DNA of 47,877 nt, taken from positions 1 to 47,877 of the forward strand of contig REEM01000135.1 of the NCBI GenBank assembly GCA_007695055.1, given 5' to 3'. Of this stretch, positions 25,289 through 33,910 are shown piece by piece. The position numbers were made by a program, and so were the translations under genes. The notes under the pieces are model-generated. The model had not been told where the DNA came from, made no database searches, and saw only the letters and a program-made list of their open reading frames with translations. Source of the stretch: Spirochaetaceae bacterium (GTDB lineage: Bacteria; Spirochaetota; Spirochaetia; DSM-27196; SLAA01). The stretch's first letter is position 1; every line of letters begins with the position of its first letter.

Positions 25289-26770
25289 ATGCGAGTAGGC
25301 ATTGTCGGGGCCGGACTTGCAGGACTATCGGCTGCGGCACGCCTGGCAGCAACGGGGCATGAGGTCACGGTCTTTGAGCAGGGTCTCAGGCCGGGTGGTA
25401 AGGCTGGCACCGAGTCCGCGGCGGGCTACCGCTTTGATACCGGGCCGTCCTTGTTAACATTGCCGGAGGTCTTTGACGAGCTATTTTCTTTTGCCGGCCG
25501 CAAGCGTGAGGACTATCTGAGCTTTCTTCCGCTGGAAGAAATATGCCGCTACGTCTTTGATGACGGCACGCGACTTTCGGCCTTCCACGACCAGGAAGCC
25601 TTTGGCGCCGAGTTGCACCGCGCGCTTGGTGAGTCTCCCAAGGCGCTCCGACAGTACTTTCGCTCCTGTGCCAGACTCAACCGCATAGCAGGTGAGTTAT
25701 TCATGCGGAATAGTCTGCATGAGCTTTCAACCTACACAAAGCCCAGTATCTTGCTGTCGGTTCTGCAGCTCTGGCGGCTGGATCTCCTTCGTAGTATGGA
25801 CCAGGCACACCGCGCATTCTTTCGTGATCCGCGTACCACACAGTTGTTTAATAGGTACGCGACGTACAACGGCTCCAGTCCCTACCGGGTACCGGCCACA
25901 CTGAACATCATTCCCGCGGTCGAGTACCTGGGCGGCGCTTATGCGGTTGCCGGTGGTATTCACGCACTTCCCTGCGCCATAGAGCAGCTCTGCCGCGAAC
26001 TCGGGGTGACGTTCAGGTATGGCACTCCTGTGCGCCGCATACTATCCGAGAGGGCTGGTGGTGGCCGGCGTGTGCTAGGTCTTGAGACCGATTCTGAGGA
26101 GTTTCGGGCCGATGTTGTCATTTCCAACCTGGATGTGATTGGCACCTACCGTGACCTATTGCAGGATACCGAGGCACCCCTGTACAAGAGGTACCAAAAA
26201 CTGGAGCCTTCCAGCTCCGGCATGGTGTTTCTTTTTGGCATTGGCACCGCTTTTCCGCAGCTCTCACATCACAACATCTTCTTTAGCGCAGACTATCCTG
26301 CCGAGTTCCGCAGCTTGTTTGAAGAGCTGCGGTGCCCGGAAGATCCAACGGTCTATGTGAATGTGGGGTGCAGAAGCACGCCGGGCGACGCTCCGGAGGG
26401 CAAGGAGAACTGGTTCGTACTTCTGAATGCGCCGCGAGATGCGGGCCAGGACTGGATGGCTGAGCGTGCGCTGATGCGTGCGGCGGTGCTCAAACGTCTT
26501 ACCTCAGCGCTGGGGCGCGATGTAGAAGCACATATTGAGTACGAGTCCGGCTTCAACCCGCCAGACATAGAGAAAAAAACCGGCGCCGCATATGGTAGCC
26601 TCTATGGAATATCCTCTAATACCAAACTGGCGGCATTTCTTCGGCATCCAAACAGGTCGCGGAGATACAAAGGGCTGTTTTTTTGTGGTGGCTCGGCCCA
26701 CCCTGGAGGGGGAATGCCTTTGGCGGTGTTGTCCGGAGCAATTACTGCTGGCCTCGTGAACGGGGAATAA
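25289..26770 (+). CDS. Phytoene desaturase-family FAD oxidoreductase (CrtI/CrtD-like)
   Basis: 493-residue flavoprotein of the carotenoid desaturase/isomerase family: N-terminal FAD-binding VGIVGAGLAGLSAA, the second-half motif GGSAHPGGGMPLAVLSGA, and substrate-domain stretches such as GYRFDTGPSLLTLPEVF. It likely acts on a carotenoid (phytoene, neurosporene or a hydroxylated derivative); orange pigments are known in Spirochaeta. No crtB or other carotenoid gene is in the window, so the exact step is open. GGGGAG precedes the ATG, which sits 4 bases after nagZ, so the two are probably co-transcribed. A strong hairpin follows the stop. Confidence 0.85.
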   Translation: MRVGIVGAGLAGLSAAARLAATGHEVTVFEQGLRPGGKAGTESAAGYRFDTGPSLLTLPEVFDELFSFAGRKREDYLSFLPLEEICRYVFDDGTRLSAFHDQEAFGAELHRALGESPKALRQYFRSCARLNRIAGELFMRNSLHELSTYTKPSILLSVLQLWRLDLLRSMDQAHRAFFRDPRTTQLFNRYATYNGSSPYRVPATLNIIPAVEYLGGAYAVAGGIHALPCAIEQLCRELGVTFRYGTPVRRILSERAGGGRRVLGLETDSEEFRADVVISNLDVIGTYRDLLQDTEAPLYKRYQKLEPSSSGMVFLFGIGTAFPQLSHHNIFFSADYPAEFRSLFEELRCPEDPTVYVNVGCRSTPGDAPEGKENWFVLLNAPRDAGQDWMAERALMRAAVLKRLTSALGRDVEAHIEYESGFNPPDIEKKTGAAYGSLYGISSNTKLAAFLRHPNRSRRYKGLFFCGGSAHPGGGMPLAVLSGAITAGLVNGE

Positions 26771-26777
26771 GGGGATT

Positions 26778-26799
26778 GGCAGGCCCCGAGGGGCCTGCC
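26778..26799. terminator. Bidirectional hairpin between convergent genes
   Basis: Perfect 10-base inverted repeat GGCAGGCCCC ga GGGGCCTGCC between the CrtI-like and PfpI-like stops. No U-tract follows on either side, so it is a strong hairpin but not a classical intrinsic terminator. Confidence 0.6.
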
Positions 26800-26810
26800 C
26801 ACGTAACGAA

Positions 26811-27347
26811 TTACCGAGCAGCCGGTAGGGCAGATAGCGCGTCGATAAGCGCTTTTCCGTACTCAGGAAGATCGGGGGGTCTACGACTTGAGACAAGATT
26901 GCCGTCTACCACAACGGCTTCGTTGAACCAAGTAGCACCTGCGTTCTCCATGTCGTCCTTGATTCCAGGCGTGCTGGTGACCTTCTTGCCGGAAAGAATT
27001 CGTGCCGAAATGAGCACCCAGCCCGCATGACAGATCTGGCCTATGATTGCTCCGTTAGAGTTCATTTCTTGAACCATAGAGATTACTTCAGGGTAGCGGC
27101 GCAGTTTGTCCGGCGCCCATCCGCCTGGTACCAATATTCCATGGTACTCACTTGGATCTACCTCACGAAACTCCATGTCAGCGGTTGCTGGCACACCGTA
27201 CTTGCCATGGTAAATCTTGCCTCTTCCCTCTCCTGCGGTGCGTACCTTGATTCCTGCTTCACGCAGTCGAAAGACCGGGTACCAATACTCAAGATCTTCA
27301 AAGTCGTCATGGATCAAAGCCACAACCTGTAGTTTTTCCAAACCCAT
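26811..27347 (-). CDS. DJ-1/PfpI family protein
   Basis: 178-residue protein of the PfpI/DJ-1 superfamily. The nucleophile elbow is present (GQICHAGW, Cys106-His107) and the N-terminal acidic stretch DDFEDLEY carries the Glu that pairs with the cysteine. Members include stress chaperones, deglycases/glyoxalase III and Pfp1-type proteases; which applies cannot be decided. A strong ribosome-binding site (AGGAGG, 6 bases before ATG) is present and the gene starts 22 bases after the MATE stop, so the two are probably one operon. Confidence 0.85.
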   Translation of the reverse strand: MGLEKLQVVALIHDDFEDLEYWYPVFRLREAGIKVRTAGEGRGKIYHGKYGVPATADMEFREVDPSEYHGILVPGGWAPDKLRRYPEVISMVQEMNSNGAIIGQICHAGWVLISARILSGKKVTSTPGIKDDMENAGATWFNEAVVVDGNLVSSRRPPDLPEYGKALIDALSALPAAR

Positions 27348-27369
27348 TAGGTTCCTCCTGTGATTCGAG

Positions 27370-28770
27370 CTAACTCATTGCCTCGTCTGCCGAGACGAAC
27401 TCGTCGTGCTGTTCAATTTTGCGTAACCATCGCCCCTTTTTCAGAACTGCCATTCCCCAGACCGCAGTCACCAAGTTTGAGACGAACATCGCCATCCATA
27501 TTCCGTTTGGACCAAAGCCCAACCTGAGTGAGAACAACCACGCAAGAGGTACTCTTAGTCCCCATAAGCGAAAGACACTCAGGTACATAACCGGTTTTGT
27601 GTATCCGCCACCTTCAAAGGCCCCAAAAAGCACGGTGAGCAGAGCAAAGGTGACTACCGATGCCGACACAATGCGAAACATTACCGCGCCATGGGCAATG
27701 ACTTCCGGGTCATTAACAAAGAACCGAACAAAAGAGTGCCCAAAAAAGAAGGTAAGGGTCATTCCCAGAGTAATAAAGACCAAAATGCTCCGAGTTGCGT
27801 AGCGAACGACGGTTTTTGCCTTCCAGAACTGTTCCGCACCCAAACATTGTCCAACCAACGAAGATGTAGCTCGTGAAAGACCAATTGCTGGCATAATAAA
27901 CAGGTTGATAATACGGTTACCAATTCCAAAAGCGGCCACAACTGCTGATCCAAAACTGTTGACCACGCCTTGTAGCACCGTGAAGCCCAGTGCCGATACG
28001 CCCTGCCCGAGTGAAGCGGGAACACCAATGCGCAGCAGAACGCCTAGACCCTGGCGGTCCGGCTTCAGGTGGCGCAATTTCAGTCGCAGTCCGCTCCGCC
28101 CGCGCAGCAGAATGGTGACCGCGATAATGGAGCCCAGGCCGCGAGCAATAACGGTTGCAACCGCGGCTCCTGCAACCTCAAGTCGGGGGAATGGCCCCAC
28201 GCCAAAAATGAGCAGCGGATCAAGGGCAACGTTAAGGGTGACCGCAATAAGCTGAACTATGAGCGGCGTGACACTGTCGCCTACGCCCTGCATAGCGGCC
28301 TGGAGAACAAAGGACATGAACATAAGCGGTAGTGCGGCGAAAATGATGCGCGTGTAGATCAGTGTCTCGGCGAAGGCATCTGGCGGCACCTGCATAAGCT
28401 GCAGGATCTGCGAGCCAAAGACGGTCATGAGCAGTGAAAACAGCACTGCTCCCACCATGAGCACCAAGGTGGTCTGCCCAAGGTAGAAGTTTGCGCGTTC
28501 CTGGCGACCGGCGCCAATTGACTGGGCAATAAGTGTTGTACCAGCGTTTGCGAGCCCAAGCCCCACCACCACAACAAACATCACGAGGTTAAAGGCGATA
28601 GAGGCCGCAGCGACCGCCTCGCGTCCAAGGCGACCAAGAAAGAAGGCGTCGGCCAGGTTGTACATCATCTGCGAGAGGTTCGCGAGCATGATGGGCACCG
28701 CAAGGCGAACGAGGTTTTTGTAGATTCCTTTTGGCGAGTCGGTTTGAACAACTGAAGGCGGCGTTACGAT
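27370..28770 (-). CDS. MATE family efflux transporter (possible ATC start)
   Basis: Na+ or H+-driven multidrug exporter with about 12 membrane segments; PIMLANLSQMMYNLADAFFLG and ANAGTTLIAQSIGAG are typical MATE N-half features. The first standard start codon in the frame is GTG 28698, but that would cut the protein inside TM1. The frame continues upstream with VQTDSPKGIYKNLVRLAVPIM, exactly the residues a MATE N-terminus needs. No ATG, GTG or TTG occurs there; the codon 6 bases after a perfect AAGGAG is ATC (28770). I annotate that as the start, with a base change in the assembly as alternative. A TTGATA-17-TATTCT promoter lies upstream. Confidence 0.8.
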   Translation of the reverse strand: MVTPPSVVQTDSPKGIYKNLVRLAVPIMLANLSQMMYNLADAFFLGRLGREAVAAASIAFNLVMFVVVVGLGLANAGTTLIAQSIGAGRQERANFYLGQTTLVLMVGAVLFSLLMTVFGSQILQLMQVPPDAFAETLIYTRIIFAALPLMFMSFVLQAAMQGVGDSVTPLIVQLIAVTLNVALDPLLIFGVGPFPRLEVAGAAVATVIARGLGSIIAVTILLRGRSGLRLKLRHLKPDRQGLGVLLRIGVPASLGQGVSALGFTVLQGVVNSFGSAVVAAFGIGNRIINLFIMPAIGLSRATSSLVGQCLGAEQFWKAKTVVRYATRSILVFITLGMTLTFFFGHSFVRFFVNDPEVIAHGAVMFRIVSASVVTFALLTVLFGAFEGGGYTKPVMYLSVFRLWGLRVPLAWLFSLRLGFGPNGIWMAMFVSNLVTAVWGMAVLKKGRWLRKIEQHDEFVSADEAMS

Positions 28771-28856
28771 TCCGGGCTCCTTTGACCTTGCGTGCAGATA
28801 ACACGCTGTAGCACGATGAATCTGATGAGAATACGCATTGCTCGTCGAGATATCAA
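28771..28856 (-). promoter_or_regulatory. MATE-PfpI operon promoter and ribosome-binding site
   Basis: TTGATA (28856-28851), 17 bases, TATTCT (28833-28828), leader of about 50 bases, then AAGGAG six bases before the ATC at 28770. Confidence 0.6.
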
Positions 28857-28911
28857 GCGACTATCCCAACTCACCATGCATTGATGACGAACGGGCCTAG
28901 CTGCTATACTC

Positions 28912-28947
28912 GCCCTCCAGGCTAGACTACTCGCTGGAGGATGCAAC
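28912..28947 (+). promoter_or_regulatory. pnt operon extended -10 and ribosome-binding site
   Basis: TGCTATACT (28912-28920) is an extended -10; no good -35. GGAGG lies 7 bases before ATG 28948. Confidence 0.5.
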
Positions 28948-30102
28948 ATGACAATTGGAGTGCGGAAGGAAACCGCCAAGGGTGAACGACGGGTCGCGCT
29001 GGTACCAAGCGACGTTGCGGCCGAGATCAAGGCAGGCGCAGATGTGCTTATTGAGAGCGGTGCCGGTGAGACTGCCGGGTATCCCGACCAAGAATACAGT
29101 GACCGCGGGGCCGAGATCGTTAAGGACGCTGACAGCGTTCTACAACGCAGTGATGTACTGCTGACGGTTCGTTTTGCTGCTGCGGATTCCGAAAACGCCG
29201 TTCAACAGATTGCTCAACTCAAGGAAAATGCGGTGGTGATCGGGCTCATGGAGCCCTACGCCAAAGCCGAGCTTTTCCAAGCCATGGCCGAGCGAGGAGT
29301 AAGTTCCTTTTCACTGGAGCTCCTGCCACGAATTACGCGCGCCCAGTCTATGGATGTTCTCTCCTCTACCGCGAACCTTGCCGGGTACAAGGCTGCGCTC
29401 ATTGCCGCCGACCGGCTACCGCGGCTTTTCCCAATGATGATGACCGCAGCCGGGACCATCGTACCAGCCAAGGTGTTTGTTATTGGTGTAGGTGTTGCTG
29501 GACTCCAGGCAATTGCCACCGCCAAGCGTCTTGGAGCGGTGGTCAGCGCCTACGATGTTCGCCCTGCCGTCAAAGAGCAGGTGCAGAGCCTTGGGGCCAA
29601 GTTTGTGGAAATGGAGCTTGAAACCGAGTCTGCCGAGAGTTCCGGCGGTTATGCTAAGGAGATGGGCGAGGAGTTCTACCGCAAGCAACGCGAGCTCATG
29701 GCGGCGGTACTCGCCGAGACCGACGCAGTCATAACGACTGCCTCTATTCCCGGAAAACCCGCACCGCGCCTCATCACCACCGAGATGGTTGAGGGCATGA
29801 GTACCGGCTCGGTCATTATTGACCTTGCCGCCGAGCGCGGGGGTAACTGCGAGCTTACGAAGGTAGGCGAAACGGTAGTGCACAAGGGCGTCAGCATTAT
29901 TGGCCCTGAGAACATAGCCTCCCAACTTGCCTATACCGCGGGCCGGCTCTATTCAAAGAACATAACTACCTTTCTCAAGGCCCTTCGCAACAAGGAAGGC
30001 GAGCTTGAGATAAACCGCGAGGACGAGATTGTAGCCGCAACCTTGGTTACCTATAGCGGAGAGATCGTAGCGGCAAGCCTTGGCGCCGGTGAACAGAACT
30101 AA
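28948..30102 (+). CDS. pntAA: Proton-translocating NAD(P) transhydrogenase subunit alpha, part 1 (NAD-binding)
   Basis: Soluble NAD(H)-binding subunit (domain I) of the membrane transhydrogenase, which uses the proton gradient to reduce NADP+ with NADH. 384 residues, as in the three-subunit enzyme of Rhodospirillum. It resembles alanine dehydrogenase: TIGVRKETAKGERRVALVP at the N-terminus and the Rossmann motif VIGVGVAGLQAIATAKRLGA near residue 175. A GGAGG 7 bases before ATG and an extended -10 (TGCTATACT, 28912-28920) are present. First gene of a tight three-gene operon, divergent from the MATE pump. Confidence 0.95.
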   Translation: MTIGVRKETAKGERRVALVPSDVAAEIKAGADVLIESGAGETAGYPDQEYSDRGAEIVKDADSVLQRSDVLLTVRFAAADSENAVQQIAQLKENAVVIGLMEPYAKAELFQAMAERGVSSFSLELLPRITRAQSMDVLSSTANLAGYKAALIAADRLPRLFPMMMTAAGTIVPAKVFVIGVGVAGLQAIATAKRLGAVVSAYDVRPAVKEQVQSLGAKFVEMELETESAESSGGYAKEMGEEFYRKQRELMAAVLAETDAVITTASIPGKPAPRLITTEMVEGMSTGSVIIDLAAERGGNCELTKVGETVVHKGVSIIGPENIASQLAYTAGRLYSKNITTFLKALRNKEGELEINREDEIVAATLVTYSGEIVAASLGAGEQN

Positions 30103-30114
30103 ACGGGGGAATTC

Positions 30115-30405
30115 ATGCTAGATACAGCAGCGTTTATTAACATCCTGACGATATTCGTGCTGGCAATTTTTGTCGGCTTTGAGGTTATTACAAAAGTCCC
30201 ACCTATCCTGCATACCCCGCTTATGTCGGGATCAAACGCCATTAGTGGAATTACCGTGATCGGTGCCTTGTTGGCGTTGGGCGCGGGCGGTGGAACTTTT
30301 ACAACCGTGCTTGCCACCGCTGCCCTCTTTTTTGCCACCATCAACGTGGTCGGCGGTTTTGTGGTGACTCATCGAATGCTTAGTAAGTTCAAGAAGAGGG
30401 ATTAA
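30115..30405 (+). CDS. pntAB: NAD(P) transhydrogenase subunit alpha, part 2 (membrane)
   Basis: 96-residue membrane subunit with three hydrophobic segments (FINILTIFVLAIFVGFEVI; AISGITVIGALLALGAG; ATAALFFATINVVGGFVVT), corresponding to the N-terminal part of the proton channel domain II. PPILHTPLMSGSNAISG is a highly conserved stretch. It sits 12 bases after pntAA and 2 bases before pntB; AACGGGGG precedes the ATG. The split alpha subunit is the arrangement seen in alphaproteobacteria and spirochaetes, unlike the fused PntA of E. coli. Confidence 0.93.
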   Translation: MLDTAAFINILTIFVLAIFVGFEVITKVPPILHTPLMSGSNAISGITVIGALLALGAGGGTFTTVLATAALFFATINVVGGFVVTHRMLSKFKKRD

Positions 30406-30407
30406 AC

Positions 30408-31817
30408 ATGCAGCCTGAACACCTGAATCTCTTGTATTTGGTAGCCGCGGTGCTCTTCATTTTAGGGCTCAAGAATCTGGGGCATCCGCGCACCGCGGTA
30501 CGCGGAAACATCCTGGGCGCCGTTGGCATGGCTTTGGCCGTGGTGGGTACGCTCTGGTTTCAAGGTTTTGTACATATGGAACTGGTGGCTGGCGGCATCA
30601 TTGGTGGTTCCGTAATAGGAATTGTGCTGGCCATTAGGATCAAAATGACGGCAATGCCGCAGCTCGTAGGTCTCTTCAACGGCTTTGGCGGTGTGGCCTC
30701 GGTACTGGTTGCTGGTGCGGTGCTTATTGCGGCGGTCACTACCGCGGTCATGAGTGCAGGATCCGGGCTGGCTATGAGCCTGCAGGAGTCGGTTGCGACA
30801 GCGGCCTCCGGTCTCATTGGTGCCGTTACCTTCCTGGGTAGCCTCATTGCTTTTGGAAAGTTGCAAGGCATAGTTACCGAGAAACCGCTGCGCTACCACG
30901 GCGAGCAGGTTGTAAAGGTAGTTGTCCTTGGAGCTGCCCTTGTGCTATCTGCCATGATTGTGCTCGATCCAAGTAGAACCGAGTTGTACTGGATCTTAGT
31001 AGCCCTGTCGGCAGTTCTTGGTATCTTGTTGGTTATGCCTATTGGTGGCGCCGACATGCCTATTGTTATTGCATTGCTCAATTCCTACTCTGGAATTGCT
31101 GCGGCTGCCACTGGTTTTGTTCTCAGCAATAACGTGCTTATTGTTGCTGGCTCCCTGGTTGGAGCTTCCGGCATTATCCTTACCCAGAATATGTGTAAGG
31201 CTATGAATCGTTCCCTGGCTAATGTCTTGTTCGGCGGTGTGGGTGCCATTGTAGAGAATAAAGAACAGGGCGATATTTACGCGGGCAAGGTGAAGTCGAC
31301 CTCGGCAGAGGAGGTGGCAATGATCCTGAAAACCGCTTCCCGGGTGGCCTTTGTTCCTGGTTACGGTATGGCGGTTGCACGTGCACAGACCGGGGTTCGG
31401 CTGCTTACCGAGGCAATGGAGGCCGACGATATTCACGTAGAGTTTGGTATTCATCCGGTGGCGGGACGAATGCCGGGTCATATGAACGTGCTGCTTGCAG
31501 AGGAAAACATCTCCTACGACAAGCTACGCGAGATGGATGCCATTAATCCTGACTTCCCTAACACCGACGTGGTCATTGTTCTGGGGGCTAATGATGTCGT
31601 GAATCCCATTGCACGTGAAAGTGCAGGGTCGCCCATTTCCGGCATGCCAATTCTTGATGTGGACAAGGCGCGCACCGTCGTGGTGATTAAGCGTAGCCTG
31701 AGCCCCGGCTTTGCAGGCATTGCTAACCCGCTCTTTGCGGCCGACAATACGCTTATGCTGTTTGGGGATGGCAAGAAGGTAATGGAAGAACTCGTAGCGG
31801 CCTACAAGGACGCGTAG
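30408..31817 (+). CDS. pntB: NAD(P) transhydrogenase subunit beta (NADP-binding)
   Basis: 469 residues: an N-terminal membrane half with about nine segments completing the proton channel, then the soluble NADP-binding domain III (FVPGYGMAVARAQ, GIHPVAGRMPGHMNVLLAE, VIVLGANDVVNP). Together with the two alpha subunits it gives a complete transhydrogenase, a major NADPH source. It ends 9 bases before the convergent HD-GYP gene; a short inverted repeat (GTAGC/GCTAC) overlaps its stop. Confidence 0.95.
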   Translation: MQPEHLNLLYLVAAVLFILGLKNLGHPRTAVRGNILGAVGMALAVVGTLWFQGFVHMELVAGGIIGGSVIGIVLAIRIKMTAMPQLVGLFNGFGGVASVLVAGAVLIAAVTTAVMSAGSGLAMSLQESVATAASGLIGAVTFLGSLIAFGKLQGIVTEKPLRYHGEQVVKVVVLGAALVLSAMIVLDPSRTELYWILVALSAVLGILLVMPIGGADMPIVIALLNSYSGIAAAATGFVLSNNVLIVAGSLVGASGIILTQNMCKAMNRSLANVLFGGVGAIVENKEQGDIYAGKVKSTSAEEVAMILKTASRVAFVPGYGMAVARAQTGVRLLTEAMEADDIHVEFGIHPVAGRMPGHMNVLLAEENISYDKLREMDAINPDFPNTDVVIVLGANDVVNPIARESAGSPISGMPILDVDKARTVVVIKRSLSPGFAGIANPLFAADNTLMLFGDGKKVMEELVAAYKDA

Positions 31818-31830
31818 CACGGGCCGCTAC
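31814..31830. terminator. Weak hairpin at pntB / HD-GYP convergent ends
   Basis: GTAGC (31814-31818) and GCTAC (31826-31830) can pair around a 7-base loop; no U-tract. Only weak support as a terminator. Confidence 0.3.
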
Positions 31831-33062
31831 TGTTCGTTATGGTCCTTGTACTTGTCCGATATTGTCTCAATTGTCGGTAGTACCTTGAAGAAAATCTCAA
31901 CGAGCTCTGGGTCAAACTTAGACCCCGACATTTTGCGGATTTCCTCAAGAGTCTGTTCATCTGTCCAGGACTCTTTGTAAACGCGCCGCGATCTGAGTGC
32001 GTCATAGACATCCGAGATTGCAACAATTCTACCGAATAGTGGAATTTCCTCGCCTTTCTTACCGACTACATTTCCATCTGCATCTGTCTTGAGCGGTGCC
32101 CCGGTTTCTACATCGACATGCCCAGGATATCCGGTACCGTCCCAGTTTTCATGATGGTTAAGCGCGACCTCTATGGCCATTTCGTCAAAGATTGATTGCT
32201 TGTTCAAAAAGAGGCGAGCGCCGTGGAGGGTGTGTTGCTTCATTATCGCGTACTCGTCGTCGGTGAAACGGCCGGGCTTTTTGAGAATGTTGTCCGATAT
32301 AGCCACCTTGCCGACATCATGAAGAATTGCGGCCATGCGAAAACTGTCCTTGGTGCGCTCAATCTCGCGTGGCTCTACCCCCTGTTCCTTGGCCCAGCGC
32401 TCATAGATCTCCACGGCATAACCGGCCACGCGGTTTACATGGGGCCCGGTTTCTTTTGGGTCTCGCAACTCGGCCATTTTAATCATGCGTAACAGAATGG
32501 CACGTGTCATCTGCGCCCGTTGCAGTGCGACCGTGGCATTCGTCGCAAAGTGGGTAACCAGCAGTTCGTCTTCTTTGGAGAAAGCAATGACGTTAGCTTT
32601 CTCGTCCAGTTTGTTTATTACCTGAATCACGCCGAGGATATCGCCCATATTTGTGCTTAAAGGCACTGCGAGCATGGAGGTGCTTTTGTAGCCTGAGACT
32701 CTATCGTAATGCGGGTTGAAGCCGTAGGGTGCACTTTCAGGTATTTCATAGGCATCTGGAATATTGACTGCCTCACCAGTGGCGGCGGCATATCCGGAAA
32801 TTGTCTGAGTGTTAATGGGTATACTAAACACGCTGTAAATGAGTTTCTCTCCTGAGGGAAGCTCGCGCTGTTTTGTATCGTTCTGGGCATAGTTGATAGT
32901 GAGTTTTTCACCATCGCTAATGTAGAGTGATCCGGCATCGGCACCTACAACTCTGCGTGCCTCGGTGAGTATTTTTTCTAGCAGGATATCCATATCCTGC
33001 AACTTGTTTAATTCCGAGTCGATACCGATAATCTCGTGTAGTTTCACATTCTCGGAACGCAT
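31827..33062 (-). CDS. GAF domain / HD-GYP cyclic-di-GMP phosphodiesterase
   Basis: 411 residues. An N-terminal coiled-coil-like start and GAF sensor domain (about 10-170; LLEKILTEARRVVGADAGSLYI) precede an HD-GYP domain (about 195-390) with all main metal and signature residues: HDVGKVAI, HTLHGARL, HHENWDGTGYP and SDVYDALRSRR. It should hydrolyse c-di-GMP in response to a ligand or redox signal at the GAF domain. No membrane segment is seen, so it is cytoplasmic. AAAGGA lies 10 bases before ATG. The RHH protein lies 133 bases upstream on the same strand. Confidence 0.92.
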   Translation of the reverse strand: MRSENVKLHEIIGIDSELNKLQDMDILLEKILTEARRVVGADAGSLYISDGEKLTINYAQNDTKQRELPSGEKLIYSVFSIPINTQTISGYAAATGEAVNIPDAYEIPESAPYGFNPHYDRVSGYKSTSMLAVPLSTNMGDILGVIQVINKLDEKANVIAFSKEDELLVTHFATNATVALQRAQMTRAILLRMIKMAELRDPKETGPHVNRVAGYAVEIYERWAKEQGVEPREIERTKDSFRMAAILHDVGKVAISDNILKKPGRFTDDEYAIMKQHTLHGARLFLNKQSIFDEMAIEVALNHHENWDGTGYPGHVDVETGAPLKTDADGNVVGKKGEEIPLFGRIVAISDVYDALRSRRVYKESWTDEQTLEEIRKMSGSKFDPELVEIFFKVLPTIETISDKYKDHNEQ

Positions 33063-33195
33063 CTAATTCTATCCTTTCGTGTGTATCAGCCTTGTGAAGA
33101 CTGCTATTTCCTCATAGGGGAAAACCCCAGCGACCCTTTACATCATAGTCATTTTTCCATTCATTTCCACTCTCATCACGGGCTGTTTAGCCTAT

Positions 33196-33486
33196 TTACG
33201 CATGCTCGTGGGGCAGGAATCCATCACCGGATTCGTCGCACACGATATGGAACTCGTTACAGACCGTGCATTCCTTAATGGAATGATGTTCGGCAAAACG
33301 ATCCCAGTGTGCTCGTTGATTCGGTGTAAGAATGCCCACACCCTTACACAGAGGACAAGCGTTCTCGAGTGCGTGCAGTATAGAATTACGAATAAACTCG
33401 GATCTATTTGGAATTCCTTCAAGTGCGTGCGCTAACGACTCGTCTACCTTGAAGGTTATTACTTCGCCTTTCTTCTTTCCAGCCAT
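33196..33486 (-). CDS. Ribbon-helix-helix DNA-binding protein with Cys/His metal cluster
   Basis: 96-residue protein. Residues 7-40 (GEVITFKVDESLAHALEG, NRSEFIRNSILHAL) form a CopG/Arc-type ribbon-helix-helix, so a dimeric DNA-binding repressor is likely. The rest holds two CxxC knuckles (Cys44/Cys47 and Cys73/Cys76) plus His80, Cys83 and a His93-x-His95 tail, suggesting bound zinc or another metal. Family name not recognised; it is not NikR, whose C-terminal ACT domain is absent. GGGAG precedes ATG. It diverges from yidD, with the COG0523 GTPase just beyond, so control of metal genes is a reasonable guess but unproven. Confidence 0.8.
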   Translation of the reverse strand: MAGKKKGEVITFKVDESLAHALEGIPNRSEFIRNSILHALENACPLCKGVGILTPNQRAHWDRFAEHHSIKECTVCNEFHIVCDESGDGFLPHEHA

Positions 33487-33514
33487 GCCTTGCTCCCTAC
33501 TCTCCAGCTATCGT

Positions 33515-33910
33515 ATGATCATCTTAACAGATATGTGTGTCCATCGTCCAATTCGCCTCCTGCGAAAACTATTCGCCTTTCCTGTTGTTGTGTATCGGCA
33601 TGTTATTTCTCCCCATTTGCCTGCTGCATGCCGCTACAGTCCAACATGTTCGCGATATACAGAAGAGTCAATTCTCAAGCATGGGTTCTTGCGTGGAAGC
33701 GTCCTGGGACTATCGCGGATTCTGCGTTGTAATGGTTGCTTTCATGGTGGTGATGATCCGGTACCGGAGAGCTTCAGCTGGGCGTATATGAGGCAGGAGT
33801 ATCGGAACCGCCGGGCTTCAAAGGAGTCCGGATCTGAGCATCAGCATCTCCAGGAGCATGAGAAGCAGCATCAGAATCCGCATCAGCATCACTCGGATGA
33901 CAACCAGTAA
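33515..33910 (+). CDS. yidD: Membrane protein insertion efficiency factor YidD with His-rich tail
   Basis: 131 residues. The YidD core is clear: RLLRKLFAFPVVVYRHVISPHL, RYSPTCSRYTEESILKHG and a GGDDPVP end motif, with the conserved cysteines. YidD assists YidC-dependent membrane insertion, and its gene is usually next to rnpA/yidC; here it is alone. After the core comes a ~35-residue hydrophilic tail with seven histidines (repeated HQH type) that other YidD proteins lack. The tail overlaps the end of the convergent COG0523 gene by 137 bases. ATG 33515 is used; ATG 33533 is an equally good start. Confidence 0.85.
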   Translation: MIILTDMCVHRPIRLLRKLFAFPVVVYRHVISPHLPAACRYSPTCSRYTEESILKHGFLRGSVLGLSRILRCNGCFHGGDDPVPESFSWAYMRQEYRNRRASKESGSEHQHLQEHEKQHQNPHQHHSDDNQ

